Below, in pieces: positions 1 to 7,362 of a stretch of 8,096 nucleotides of DNA. The DNA is from JAKEGN01 sp964465665. Lineage in GTDB: Bacteria > Pseudomonadota > Gammaproteobacteria > Steroidobacterales > Woeseiaceae. The stretch lies in contig CAYXKM010000148.1 of NCBI GenBank assembly GCA_964465665.1, positions 1-8,096 on the forward strand, read 5' to 3'. Position 1 is the stretch's first letter. Each line of letters begins with the position of its first letter. Made by a program: the position numbers and the translations under genes. The notes beneath the pieces are model-generated. The model saw nothing but the letters and a program-made list of their open reading frames with translations, was not told the DNA's origin and searched no databases.

Positions 1-1235
1 ATATCGCAGCCGATGCGCTGCGCCTGCCGCCCTGGGATGCGGATGTCAGCAAACTGTCCGGTGGAGAAAAACGTCGCGTGGCCCTGTGCCGGCTGCTGCT
101 GTCGGAACCGGATATGCTGCTGCTCGACGAACCGACCAACCACCTGGACGCCGAGTCGGTCGCGTGGCTCGAGCGCTATCTCGAGGAATATCCCGGGACC
201 GTCATTGCGGTCACGCACGATCGTTACTTTCTTGACAATGTCGCCGGCTGGATACTCGAACTCGATCGCGGCCATGGTATACCCTGGCAGGGCAACTACT
301 CGTCCTGGCTGGAACAGAAGGAGCAGCGGCTGTCACAGGAAGAAGCGTCCGAGAAAGCGCGCCGCAAGGCCATGCAGGTCGAACTGGAATGGGTGCGTTC
401 CAATCCGAAAGGCCGGCAGGCGAAATCGAAGGCGCGCCTGCGGCAATTCGAAGAACTGTCGTCACCGGCGTACCAGGAAAGAAATGAGACCAATGAAATC
501 TACATTCCGCCAGGGCCGCGGCTTGGCGATATCGTGGTCGAGGCTATTGATCTGCGCAAGGCATACGGCGACAAACTGTTGATGGAGGGCTTGAGTTTCA
601 GCCTGCCGCCCGGTGGCATCATGGGCATCATCGGGCCGAACGGCGCCGGCAAGACCACGTTGTTTCGCATGATCATCGGCACGGAAAAACCGGATGCGGG
701 AACCGTCCGTATCGGCGACAGCGTGACGCTCGCAAGCGTCGATCAGTCGCGTGAAAGCCTCGACAACAACAAGACCATCTGGGAGGAAATCTCCAACGGA
801 CAGGACATGATCCAGGTCGGAAAATACGAGACGCCATCGCGAGCCTACGTCGGGCGATTCAATTTTCGTGGTACCGAGCAACAGAAAAAAATCGGACTGC
901 TGTCGGGCGGTGAGCGCAATCGCGTGCATCTTGCCAAAATGCTCAAGGCCGGCGGAAACCTGCTGCTGCTCGACGAACCGACCAACGACCTCGACGTGGA
1001 GACGCTGCGTGCTCTGGAGCAGGCCTTGCTGGAATTTCCCGGATCGACCATCGTGATCTCGCACGACCGATGGTTTCTCGACCGCATCGCGACACACATT
1101 CTCGCCTTCGAAGGAGACAGCCAGGTGAGCTTTTTCGCCGGCAACTACACGGAATACGAAGAGGACCGGCGCAAGCGGCTCGGCTCTGACGCGAACCAGC
1201 CGCATCGCATCAAATTCAGAAGGCTGGAAGCCTGA
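1..1235 (+). CDS. ettA: Energy-dependent translational throttle protein EttA (ABC-F ATPase), 5'-truncated by window edge
   Basis: This is the C-terminal ~410 residues of EttA, a cytoplasmic ABC-F ATPase that binds the ribosomal E site and gates entry into elongation according to ATP/ADP. The open frame starts at base 3; the first ~145 residues, including the first Walker A and the arm motif, lie outside the window. Seen: NBD1 signature LSGGE (fragment residues 18-22), Walker B LLLDEPTNHLD with the catalytic Glu near residue 43, and switch VTHDRYFLD. A charged linker at about bases 297-530 (EWVRSNPKGRQAKSKARL) is the P-site tRNA-interaction motif that defines ABC-F proteins. NBD2 follows, with Walker A GPNGAGKT (633-659), signature LSGGERNRVHL, LLLDEPTNDLD and ISHDRWFLD. 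Linker and C-terminus (NYTEYEEDRRKRLG, RIKFRRLEA) match E. coli EttA rather than Uup or YheS. The stop overlaps the next ATG by one base. No catalytic motif in the visible part is degraded. Confidence 0.96.
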   Translation, partial: IAADALRLPPWDADVSKLSGGEKRRVALCRLLLSEPDMLLLDEPTNHLDAESVAWLERYLEEYPGTVIAVTHDRYFLDNVAGWILELDRGHGIPWQGNYSSWLEQKEQRLSQEEASEKARRKAMQVELEWVRSNPKGRQAKSKARLRQFEELSSPAYQERNETNEIYIPPGPRLGDIVVEAIDLRKAYGDKLLMEGLSFSLPPGGIMGIIGPNGAGKTTLFRMIIGTEKPDAGTVRIGDSVTLASVDQSRESLDNNKTIWEEISNGQDMIQVGKYETPSRAYVGRFNFRGTEQQKKIGLLSGGERNRVHLAKMLKAGGNLLLLDEPTNDLDVETLRALEQALLEFPGSTIVISHDRWFLDRIATHILAFEGDSQVSFFAGNYTEYEEDRRKRLGSDANQPHRIKFRRLEA

Positions 1236-1888
1236 TGTTCCTGCTGCTGGCAATCTGTGGCACGTTCCTGCTGTTGTCGCTGTATTTCCTGGCACGGACC
1301 GTTACCTGTGTGCGGCGTCGCAGGTTCCTTCGAGCCGGAGGTTCGACTTTGGGATGCGCTGCATCGGCCGCGATCATGTCGGCCGCTGCGGTGCTGGCTT
1401 TCAGTTACTACAGCTATTCAAGACTTACGGAAGAGCAGCTGGTATCGACACTCGAGTTCCGCAGCGTTGCGCCGCATGAGTTCCAGGTACGCCTGATGAT
1501 CGAGGGACAGCGCGACCAGTTCCTCAATCTCAAAGGCGATGAATGGCAGATCGATGCGCGACTCATAAAGTGGCTCCCGCCGCTCACTTTACTGGGTCTC
1601 GACCCGATATACCGCCTGGAACGATTGAGCGGCCGTTACTCGGAGATCGATCGGGAACAAACCGACGCGCGAACCGTGCATTCGCTGGCAGGAGAACTGC
1701 CGGTGGATGTGTGGCGCGTTGCGCAGCGTTTCCCAATGTTCGCGCGCGGCATCGATGCCTATTACGGCAGCGCAACGTACGTGCCCATGGCCGATGGCGC
1801 GCATTTCGAGGTCAGCCTGTCGCGGGATGCTCTGATTGCGCGCCCGGTCAATGAGGCAGCCCGAAAAGCGGTAGGTGAGTGGCGCTAG
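1235..1888 (+). CDS. Conserved two-helix membrane protein of unknown function
   Basis: A 217-residue protein. Two hydrophobic segments (residues 2-20 and about 38-60) flank an arginine-rich loop (27-30, RRRR). By the positive-inside rule the loop is cytoplasmic and the soluble part, from residue 62 on, is probably periplasmic. That domain has conserved-looking blocks: GDEWQIDARLIKWLPP, LGLDPIYRLERLSGRYS and DAYYGSATYVPMADGA. I recall similar gammaproteobacterial proteins labelled 'cation/multidrug efflux pump'. Nothing here supports that label: two helices are too few for a transporter, and no RND, MFS, SMR or MATE motif is visible. The ATG at 1235 is firm because it overlaps the ettA stop (TGATG), which implies reinitiation or coupling after ettA. 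A palindrome lies just after the stop. Function unknown; the gene call itself is secure. Confidence 0.85.
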   Translation: MFLLLAICGTFLLLSLYFLARTVTCVRRRRFLRAGGSTLGCAASAAIMSAAAVLAFSYYSYSRLTEEQLVSTLEFRSVAPHEFQVRLMIEGQRDQFLNLKGDEWQIDARLIKWLPPLTLLGLDPIYRLERLSGRYSEIDREQTDARTVHSLAGELPVDVWRVAQRFPMFARGIDAYYGSATYVPMADGAHFEVSLSRDALIARPVNEAARKAVGEWR

Positions 1889-1900
1889 ACCAGGACCGGT

Positions 1901-1938
1901 CTCAGAATTCCGCGTGGCGGCTCACGGGGAATTCTGAG
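1901..1938. terminator. 38-base palindromic hairpin, possible transcript end or REP-like unit
   Basis: Outer arms CTCAGAATTCC (1901-1911) and GGAATTCTGAG (1928-1938) are perfectly complementary. A G/G mismatch (1912/1927) is followed by inner arms CGTG (1913-1916) and CACG (1923-1926), around a six-base loop. This gives 15 pairs with one mismatch. It begins 12 bases after the stop of the membrane-protein gene, where a transcript end is expected. No clean T run follows (TTAGGTTCTTGT), so a classical intrinsic terminator is only moderately supported. An RNA-stabilising hairpin or a dispersed palindromic repeat is equally possible. Confidence 0.5.
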
Positions 1939-2002
1939 TTAGGTTCTTGTGACAATTGTTTGATTATGTTCAACAAACCAAGGTGGCAGGGAAAACCGGT
2001 TA

Positions 2003-2008
2003 TATACT
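2003..2008 (+). promoter_or_regulatory. Possible -10 element for the DUF4145-like gene
   Basis: TATACT lies 71 bases before the proposed ATG, in the most AT-rich stretch of this intergenic region. No good -35 hexamer sits 16-18 bases upstream. The promoter would therefore be weak or activator-dependent, or the match is chance. An 8-base palindrome, ACAATTGT (1952-1959), and spaced TTGTT/AACAA arms (1956-1960, 1972-1976) lie just upstream and could bind a regulator. Confidence 0.3.
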
Positions 2009-2033
2009 GGCAAGGCAACCGGCGATCGTCCGC

Positions 2034-2057
2034 AGAGACGGACCGAGAGACGGACCG
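2034..2057 (+). repeat. Tandem duplication of a 12-base unit in the leader
   Basis: AGAGACGGACCG occurs twice, perfectly and without spacer (2034-2045, 2046-2057), between the possible promoter and the ATG at 2079. It ends 21 bases before the start codon, so it lies in the 5' untranslated region if the 2079 start is right. Slippage is the simplest origin. Confidence 0.85.
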
Positions 2058-2078
2058 GGCGCCGAGATAAAAACAACG

Positions 2079-2771
2079 ATGGCGATCACACTCGAGCGGG
2101 ACACGGGCATCAGGGAACAGACCGGCGAACAACTGGGTCTGGAGTGCCCCTATTGCGGCGTATATGCGCACATGACACCGCAATCGGTGCCGGATGCGGC
2201 GCTCATTATGAAGGACAAGCCGAAGCGCGTAGGCCTCGTTTACCAGTGCGACGCCTGTCATGCGCCGATCTTCCTGCGCTTTGCTGTCAAGAAATACAAC
2301 GAAGACAACGTCGAGCTCTACCAGAATTTCATCGAGCTCGAGCGCCCCAAGGAACGATTTCCGTTCTCCTACCTTCCGAAACAGACCGAGATACTGTTTC
2401 GCGAAGCGCTTGCCTGTTATTCGGGAAACAACTTCAACGCATTCGCATCGATGTGCCGGCGCTCGGCGACCAGCGCGTTTCGCGTCATGGGTGACAGTGG
2501 CAAGCTGCGGGCGTTCGACGAGGTCATGGTGGCGCAGGACATTGCCGAAATCGATGACAACACTTTCGAACCCATCAAAAAAGTGCTTTTCGAGTCCGGT
2601 GACGACGATTCCATGCCGTCGCTCAATCGCGCCCAGGCCGGTGTCCTGCTGGAGGTGCTGAAGGACATGTTCTACCAGTGCTTCGTGCGGCGCGGAAAAC
2701 TCACTCGAGCCATCAAGGTGCGGCGCTTCTTCGTCGAGGACGGCAACGACGCCCTGCGACCGACCGCGTAG
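2079..2771 (+). CDS. Zinc-ribbon DUF4145-like protein
   Basis: A 230-residue soluble protein. Near the N-terminus two CxxC pairs (C23/C26 in ECPYCG, C57/C60 in QCDACH) are spaced to form one four-cysteine zinc ribbon. The rest resembles DUF4145: a proline lead-in (FPFSYLPKQT), then an acidic helix (LFREALACY) and a helix with a conserved Arg (FNAFASMCRRSATSAF), the usual 'EA...A...RR' core. The C-terminal helix (LLEVLKDMFYQCFVR) also fits. Molecular function is unknown. DUF4145 also occurs fused to restriction or helicase proteins, but this copy has no nuclease or helicase part. I chose ATG 2079 because the frame open from TTG 1956 has an unconserved-looking, Arg/Gly/Asp-rich head that crosses the tandem repeat. 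The ribosome-binding site is weak (GAG 12 bases upstream). The gene is flanked by palindromes, looks monocistronic, and converges on purL. Confidence 0.8.
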   Translation: MAITLERDTGIREQTGEQLGLECPYCGVYAHMTPQSVPDAALIMKDKPKRVGLVYQCDACHAPIFLRFAVKKYNEDNVELYQNFIELERPKERFPFSYLPKQTEILFREALACYSGNNFNAFASMCRRSATSAFRVMGDSGKLRAFDEVMVAQDIAEIDDNTFEPIKKVLFESGDDDSMPSLNRAQAGVLLEVLKDMFYQCFVRRGKLTRAIKVRRFFVEDGNDALRPTA

Positions 2772-2780
2772 TTTAAAGAC

Positions 2781-2799
2781 CGCCGCGCTTCGCGCGGCG
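2781..2799. terminator. GC-rich hairpin in the convergent gap between the DUF4145-like gene and purL
   Basis: CGCCGCGC (2781-2788) and GCGCGGCG (2792-2799) form a perfect 8-pair stem with a three-base loop. It fills most of the 32-base gap between two convergent stops. On the minus strand the stem is followed by GTCTTTAAAC, a short T run that makes it a plausible though weak purL terminator. On the plus strand no T run follows. Probably a shared convergent terminator. Confidence 0.6.
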
Positions 2800-2803
2800 A
2801 GAT

Positions 2804-5800
2804 TCAGTCAATCACAATCCGCGCATTTCGAAATATGCGCATCCACGGCCCATCGTCACCCCAGTCCGCCGGGTGCCACGAATTCTGTGCTGTGATGGCA
2901 ACGCGTTCGGGGTGCGGCATCATGATGGTCGCGCGCCCGTCATCGGTGGTGAGCCCGCAGATGCCATCGACAGAGCCGTTCGGGTTCTCCGGATACCGCG
3001 TCGCCACTCGGCCGCGGTTGTCCACGTAGCGTAGCGCAACGGCGGCATGCAACCGGTCTGCGTCGCTGGCAAACACCGCCCTGCCCTCGCCGTGTGACGT
3101 GGCAATGGGCAGTCGCGAACCGCTCATGCCCGCGAGAAAAACTGACGGGCTGTCGAGTATCTCGACAAGGCTCAGGCGCGCTTCGAATTGTTCCGATCGG
3201 TTGCGCAGGAAACGTGGCCAGCGTTCTGCCCCGGGAATGAGATCGTGCAGTTGCGACATCATCTGGCAGCCGTTGCACACTCCGAGCGAAAACGTATCGC
3301 TGCGCGCAAAAAACTCCTCGAACTGGTCGCGCAGTACCGGCTGATACAGGATCGATTTGGCCCAGCCGCCGCCAGCGCCGAGAACATCGCCGAAAGAGAA
3401 ACCGCCGCAAGCCACGAGCCCCTGGTAACGACTCAGGTGATCACGCCCATCGAACAGATCGGTCATGTGCACGTCGACCGGCTGAAATCCGGCACGAATG
3501 AATGCCGCCGCCATCTCGTACTGGCTGTTCACGCCCTGCTCCCGCAGGATGGCCACGCGGGGCGCCGGCTTGCGAATATACGGGCGGGCGAGGTCAAGCT
3601 TCGGGTCGAAACTCAAACGTACGTTGAGGCCCGGATCATTTTCGTCGAGTACGCGGTCGAACTCCTCCTGCGCCGTTTCCGGATTGTCGCGCAGCGACTG
3701 CATCCGGTAGCTGGTCTCCGACCAGCAGCGCTGCATTTCGATGCGACTGAGGCGCAACACAAGTTCATCATCGTTGACTATGGCAAGTTCATCGGCAGCG
3801 GTCACCTCTGCCAGTTCGACCCACCCGGTATCGTATGCCTGCAGCACTTCCTGCACCTCGGCGAGGCGGCTCAGGGCGACCTGGATGACAGCGCCCGGTT
3901 CTTCGCTGAACAGTTGCGCCAGCATGTCACGATCGGAGCCCCCGAGCGTCAGCGAAACGCCAAGGCGCCCGGCGAACATCATCTCGGCGACCGTAACGAA
4001 CAGCCCGCCGTCGGAGCGATCGTGGTAAGCCAGTATCAATCCGCGCTCACTGAGTGACTGGATCGCCGCGAAAAAATTCACGAGTCGCCTCGGTTCATCG
4101 AGATCGGCTGCCGCACCGCCAGGGCGATTGAGGACCTGTGCCAGGCACGACGCACCCAGCCGGTTTGCGCCGAGCGACAGATCAATGAGCAAGAGGCAAC
4201 TCGGTTCATCGATCTGTCGAAGTTCCGGCGTCAGGTGACGCCGCACATCGGTCACCGGCGCGAAGGCCGTAACCACCAGCGACACAGGCGCTACCACCTG
4301 GCGGTCCTGCTGGCCGTCGGCCCAGCGGGTGCGCATCGAAAGCGAGTCCTTGCCGACAGGGATGGCAATCCCGAGCTCCCGGCAAAGCTCGCTGCTCACG
4401 GCTTTCACGGTATCGAACAGCCTCGCCTCTTCCCCGGGGTGGCCGGCGGCGGCCATCCAGTTCGCCGAAAGCCGGATCTTGCGAATGTCGTCGATAGCGG
4501 CAGCGGCGATATTGGTCACGGCCTCCGCGACTGCCAGGCGCCCGGATGCCGGCGCATCGAGAACGGCGACCGGCGTCCGCTCGCCCATGGCCATGGCCTC
4601 GCCGGTCGTGCCCGCATAGCCGCTTGCGGTTATGGCGACATCGCTGACCGGAACCTGCCACGGGCCGACGAGCTGATCGCGAATCGACAGGCCGCCGACC
4701 GTCCGGTCGCCGATGTGGATCAGGAAAGACTTGTCGGCGACCGCGGGAAACCGCAGCACGCGCAAAGCCGCGTCACGCAAATCGATATCGGACAAGTCCA
4801 GCTCGACGGGCGCGACTCGCACATGCCGGACATCACGGGTCATTTTCGGCGGTTTGCCGAACAACATCTCCATCGGCATGTCGATGACACGATTGCCAAA
4901 CCCGCGATCGCTGACTATGAGCCTGCGGTCGTCGGTCAGGGTTCCTATGACGGCGTGCGGGCACCTTTCGCGAGCGCAGATTGCGGCAAATTCCGTGCAG
5001 CGGTCGGCGGCAATCACGAGCACGTACCGCTCCTGTGCTTCGTTGCACCAGATCGCCATTGGCGCCATGCCCGGTTCTGCATTCGGCACATCGCGCAGTT
5101 CGACTCGGGCGCCGAGACGGCTGTGATCTACAGCTTCCGGAACCGCGTTCGACAGGCCGCCGGCGCCGACGTCGTGTATGAGCAGTATCGGATTCCCGTT
5201 ACCCATGGCCCAGCACCGATCGATGACTTCCTGCGCACGTCTCTGGATTTCCGGGTTGCCGCGCTGCACGGAAGCAAAGTCGAGGATCTCGCTGCTCGCG
5301 CCGCTGGCGACACTGGATGCCGCACCGCCGCCGAGGCCGATCTGCATGGCGGGACCGCCAAGTACGATGATCCTGGCGCCGGCATGCACGGCGATCTTCT
5401 TCGCGTGAGCCGCGCGCACATTGCCGACGCCACCGGCAATCATGATCGGCTTGTGATAACCCCGGATCTCGTGCGCTGCCAGGCCGGGCGCCGCGGTTTC
5501 GAAAGTACGGAAGTAACCGAGAAGATTGGGCCTGCCGAACTCGTTATTGAACGCGGCGGCGCCGATCGGACCTTCGAGCATGATCTCGAGCGGTGTCGCC
5601 ATGCGGGACGGATGGCCGAAAGGAAACTCCCACGGTTGCGAGTAACCGGGGATACGCAAGTGCGAAACGGTGAATCCTGTCAGTCCGGCTTTGGGCTTCG
5701 CACCGAGCCCGGTTGCGCCTTCGTCGCGAATTTCGCCTCCCGAGCCGGTGGCTGCGCCCGGAAACGGCGAAATGGCCGTCGGATGATTGTGCGTCTCGAC

Positions 5801-6730
5801 TTTCATCAGGATGTGTATCGGCTCGTCACTGTACGCATAGGCCCGGTCCGACGAACCTGGCATCAGCCGCTTGCCCGGCCAACCTTCGATCACCGCTGCG
5901 TTGTCCGAATAGGCCGAAATGATGCCTGTCGGTGACGCATCCGTTGTGCTTCGGATCATGTCAAACAGTTTCTCGTGACGGATCTCGCCGTCGATGATCC
6001 AGTCGGCGCGAAATATCTTGTGCCGGCAATGCTCCGAGTTCGCCTGCGCGAACATCATGAGTTCGGCATCGGTCGGATCACGACCGAGCGCCAGATAGTT
6101 GTGCAGCAAGTACTCGATTTCGTCGCCGGACAATGCAAGGCCCAGGTGCTCATTCGCATCCTGCAAGGATTTCATGCCATCGCCGTGCAAACTGATTCTC
6201 CCGAGCGGTGCCGGCGCATGTTCCTTAAACAGGTGTGCCGCGCCGTGCGAATCGGGTAAAAGCATTTCCGTCATCGGATCGACGACAGCGGCAGCAGCAA
6301 CGCGCAGCCGGTCCCGGGTCACGCTGGCATCGGCGTCAATCGCGTACTGTATGCCACGCTCGAGCCGCCGCACTTCGGCAAGTCCACAGGCGTGTGCGAT
6401 GTCGGTTGCTTTGCTGGACCACGGCGAGATCGTGCCCGCGCGGGGAACGACGCAGACTTGCACCGACGATGCCGGAAACGGCTGTGTCGCCTCCCCCGAC
6501 AGCAGCAATGCATCGAGTCGTTGCCGATCCAACGCCGACAAGGAGGATTTGAGATCGGCAAAGTACACGTAGCGCGCTTCGATGCCGCGGATGCGTGCAT
6601 CCGCCTGGCGTAGCCGTTGCAGGCACTTCTCGATGCGGAACTGCGACCATGCGGCCTGGCCCGCGATTTCCAGACAGGACCCGCTGTGCCGAATAAATGC
6701 GGGTGTCAGATCAGTCGCAGGTTTGGACAA
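2804..6730 (-). CDS. purL: Phosphoribosylformylglycinamidine synthase (FGAM synthase, single-chain PurL)
   Basis: Fourth step of de novo IMP synthesis: FGAR + ATP + glutamine gives FGAM. Modelled at 1308 residues; E. coli PurL has about 1295. Seen in order: PurS-like N-terminal domain (FRIEKCLQRL, then GTISPWSSKATDIAHACGL), SEHCRHKIF with the active-site His near 234, nucleotide-binding KVETHNHPTAISPFPGAATG (from 310), HDVGAGGLSNAVPE, second AIRS-like half with VGKDSLSM (Lys ~794), and a class I glutaminase from ~1058. The glutaminase triad is intact: nucleophile Cys1152 in GVCNGCQ, His1273 and Glu1275 in PHPERV. The start is uncertain. No ATG lies near the N-terminus; TTG at 6730, ten bases after AAGG, is the best candidate, and CTG at 6673 aligns better with the E. 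coli start. The frame is open up to 7429 but that part overlaps the DUF1820 gene. Probably cotranscribed with DUF1820; no PurR-box-like palindrome was noticed upstream. Confidence 0.97.
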   Translation of the reverse strand: MSKPATDLTPAFIRHSGSCLEIAGQAAWSQFRIEKCLQRLRQADARIRGIEARYVYFADLKSSLSALDRQRLDALLLSGEATQPFPASSVQVCVVPRAGTISPWSSKATDIAHACGLAEVRRLERGIQYAIDADASVTRDRLRVAAAAVVDPMTEMLLPDSHGAAHLFKEHAPAPLGRISLHGDGMKSLQDANEHLGLALSGDEIEYLLHNYLALGRDPTDAELMMFAQANSEHCRHKIFRADWIIDGEIRHEKLFDMIRSTTDASPTGIISAYSDNAAVIEGWPGKRLMPGSSDRAYAYSDEPIHILMKVETHNHPTAISPFPGAATGSGGEIRDEGATGLGAKPKAGLTGFTVSHLRIPGYSQPWEFPFGHPSRMATPLEIMLEGPIGAAAFNNEFGRPNLLGYFRTFETAAPGLAAHEIRGYHKPIMIAGGVGNVRAAHAKKIAVHAGARIIVLGGPAMQIGLGGGAASSVASGASSEILDFASVQRGNPEIQRRAQEVIDRCWAMGNGNPILLIHDVGAGGLSNAVPEAVDHSRLGARVELRDVPNAEPGMAPMAIWCNEAQERYVLVIAADRCTEFAAICARERCPHAVIGTLTDDRRLIVSDRGFGNRVIDMPMEMLFGKPPKMTRDVRHVRVAPVELDLSDIDLRDAALRVLRFPAVADKSFLIHIGDRTVGGLSIRDQLVGPWQVPVSDVAITASGYAGTTGEAMAMGERTPVAVLDAPASGRLAVAEAVTNIAAAAIDDIRKIRLSANWMAAAGHPGEEARLFDTVKAVSSELCRELGIAIPVGKDSLSMRTRWADGQQDRQVVAPVSLVVTAFAPVTDVRRHLTPELRQIDEPSCLLLIDLSLGANRLGASCLAQVLNRPGGAAADLDEPRRLVNFFAAIQSLSERGLILAYHDRSDGGLFVTVAEMMFAGRLGVSLTLGGSDRDMLAQLFSEEPGAVIQVALSRLAEVQEVLQAYDTGWVELAEVTAADELAIVNDDELVLRLSRIEMQRCWSETSYRMQSLRDNPETAQEEFDRVLDENDPGLNVRLSFDPKLDLARPYIRKPAPRVAILREQGVNSQYEMAAAFIRAGFQPVDVHMTDLFDGRDHLSRYQGLVACGGFSFGDVLGAGGGWAKSILYQPVLRDQFEEFFARSDTFSLGVCNGCQMMSQLHDLIPGAERWPRFLRNRSEQFEARLSLVEILDSPSVFLAGMSGSRLPIATSHGEGRAVFASDADRLHAAVALRYVDNRGRVATRYPENPNGSVDGICGLTTDDGRATIMMPHPERVAITAQNSWHPADWGDDGPWMRIFRNARIVID

Positions 6731-6759
6731 GCCGCGGCTACCTTTTCTTGGTTTGGCAT
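6706..6759 (-). other. Possible 17-codon upstream ORF overlapping the purL start
   Basis: The only ATG between the DUF1820 stop and purL (minus strand, 6759) opens a short frame, MPNQEKVAAACPNLRLI, ending in TGA at 6706-6708. It is out of frame with purL and crosses the proposed TTG start at 6730. It has no clear Shine-Dalgarno sequence (CCCGCACGCC precedes it), so it may be chance. If translated it could influence purL initiation. Confidence 0.2.
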
Positions 6760-6822
6760 GGCGTGCGGGAAGACTGAGGATGATACTGGAGCAGTCGTCA
6801 GGCGACCAGCGCCCGCGCCCCG

Positions 6823-7161
6823 TCAGGTCTTGCCCGAGGAACCGCCAGGCGTGTAAACGGGCACCGGGAACTGCGCGACATTTCCGCCCTCGAGTTTCGA
6901 TATCTTGCTCTTGCCCTGCTTGTCGACCTCGTCGATGCGAATGATCGAATGCATGGGCAGGTAGGTCCGCTTGACGTGCTCGAACTCCGATTTGATTTTT
7001 TCCTCGGACGGATCGACGACCACCGAACTGCGCTCGCCGAACACCAGCTTCTCCACTTCGACAAAGCCGAACAGCGCCCCATGGGCAACGCTCCGGGCAT
7101 AGATTTCGTAGACCTGTCCCTGACTCATGAAAACGATCTTGTAGAGATTCTTGCTGCTCAT
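6823..7161 (-). CDS. DUF1820 family protein
   Basis: A 112-residue soluble protein matching the DUF1820 family, small gammaproteobacterial proteins of unknown function. Family blocks visible in order: LYKIVFMSQGQVYEIYARSV at the N-terminus, GFVEVEKLVFGE, VVDPSEEKIKSEFE, PMHSIIRIDEV, and the late FPVPVY before a Gly/Ser tail. No signal peptide, membrane segment or catalytic motif is apparent. ATG 7161 (MSSKNLYK) is preferred over the frame's first start at 7269, because the family begins just before the YK-V-F block and the extra 36 residues look random. The ribosome-binding site is poor: GGGG abuts the ATG. The gene is 92 bases upstream of purL on the same strand with no strong terminator between, so the two are probably cotranscribed. 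It is divergent from the FHA gene. Confidence 0.93.
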   Translation of the reverse strand: MSSKNLYKIVFMSQGQVYEIYARSVAHGALFGFVEVEKLVFGERSSVVVDPSEEKIKSEFEHVKRTYLPMHSIIRIDEVDKQGKSKISKLEGGNVAQFPVPVYTPGGSSGKT

Positions 7162-7209
7162 CCCCGGATTCTGCCACGTCAGGCGCGGCGGCCACTCGAT
7201 AAGCGCCGT

Positions 7210-7215
7210 AGTGTA
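7210..7215 (-). promoter_or_regulatory. Possible -10 element for DUF1820-purL
   Basis: Read on the minus strand this is TACACT (in GGTACACTACGG), four of six matches to TATAAT, about 50 bases before the DUF1820 ATG. A GGTTTTGCC stretch lies where a -35 element would be but is a poor match to TTGACA. It is the best promoter-like sequence I see for this operon; the call rests on pattern only. Confidence 0.4.
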
Positions 7216-7362
7216 CCGAAATTGCGCTGGCAAAACCGGGATGGGACGCGGTGGCGCGCCGGCCCGCATCTGGTCTCAATTGCTCCGGCCGATCCGGCAA
7301 CGGACGGCTGTCGTTTGGATTTATGTGAACTGCTTGGCAGCCTAAGCCCTTGCTTTTCGGCA

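Noticed and set aside
462..1295. Minus-strand open frame (277 codons) opposite ettA
   Set aside because: Antisense to conserved EttA motifs and without recognisable domains; a GC-rich shadow frame.
1235..1888. Multidrug efflux pump function for the 217-residue protein
   Set aside because: Only two membrane helices and no transporter motif; the name seems to be a carried-over database label.
1956..2078. TTG-initiated N-terminal extension of the DUF4145-like gene
   Set aside because: It would translate the possible promoter and the tandem repeat, and the sequence looks non-coding; ATG 2079 precedes the recognisable zinc ribbon.
4235..5935. Long plus-strand open frame (566 codons) opposite purL, and a second at 3188-4057
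   Set aside because: Both lie antisense to a fully conserved purL. They look like codon-bias shadows: composition is rich in Arg, Ala, Gly, His and Asp and no family is recognisable.
7335..7354. Possible sigma-54 promoter (TGGCA ... TTGC) before the FHA gene
   Set aside because: The GG and GC elements are four bases too far apart for a -24/-12 promoter.
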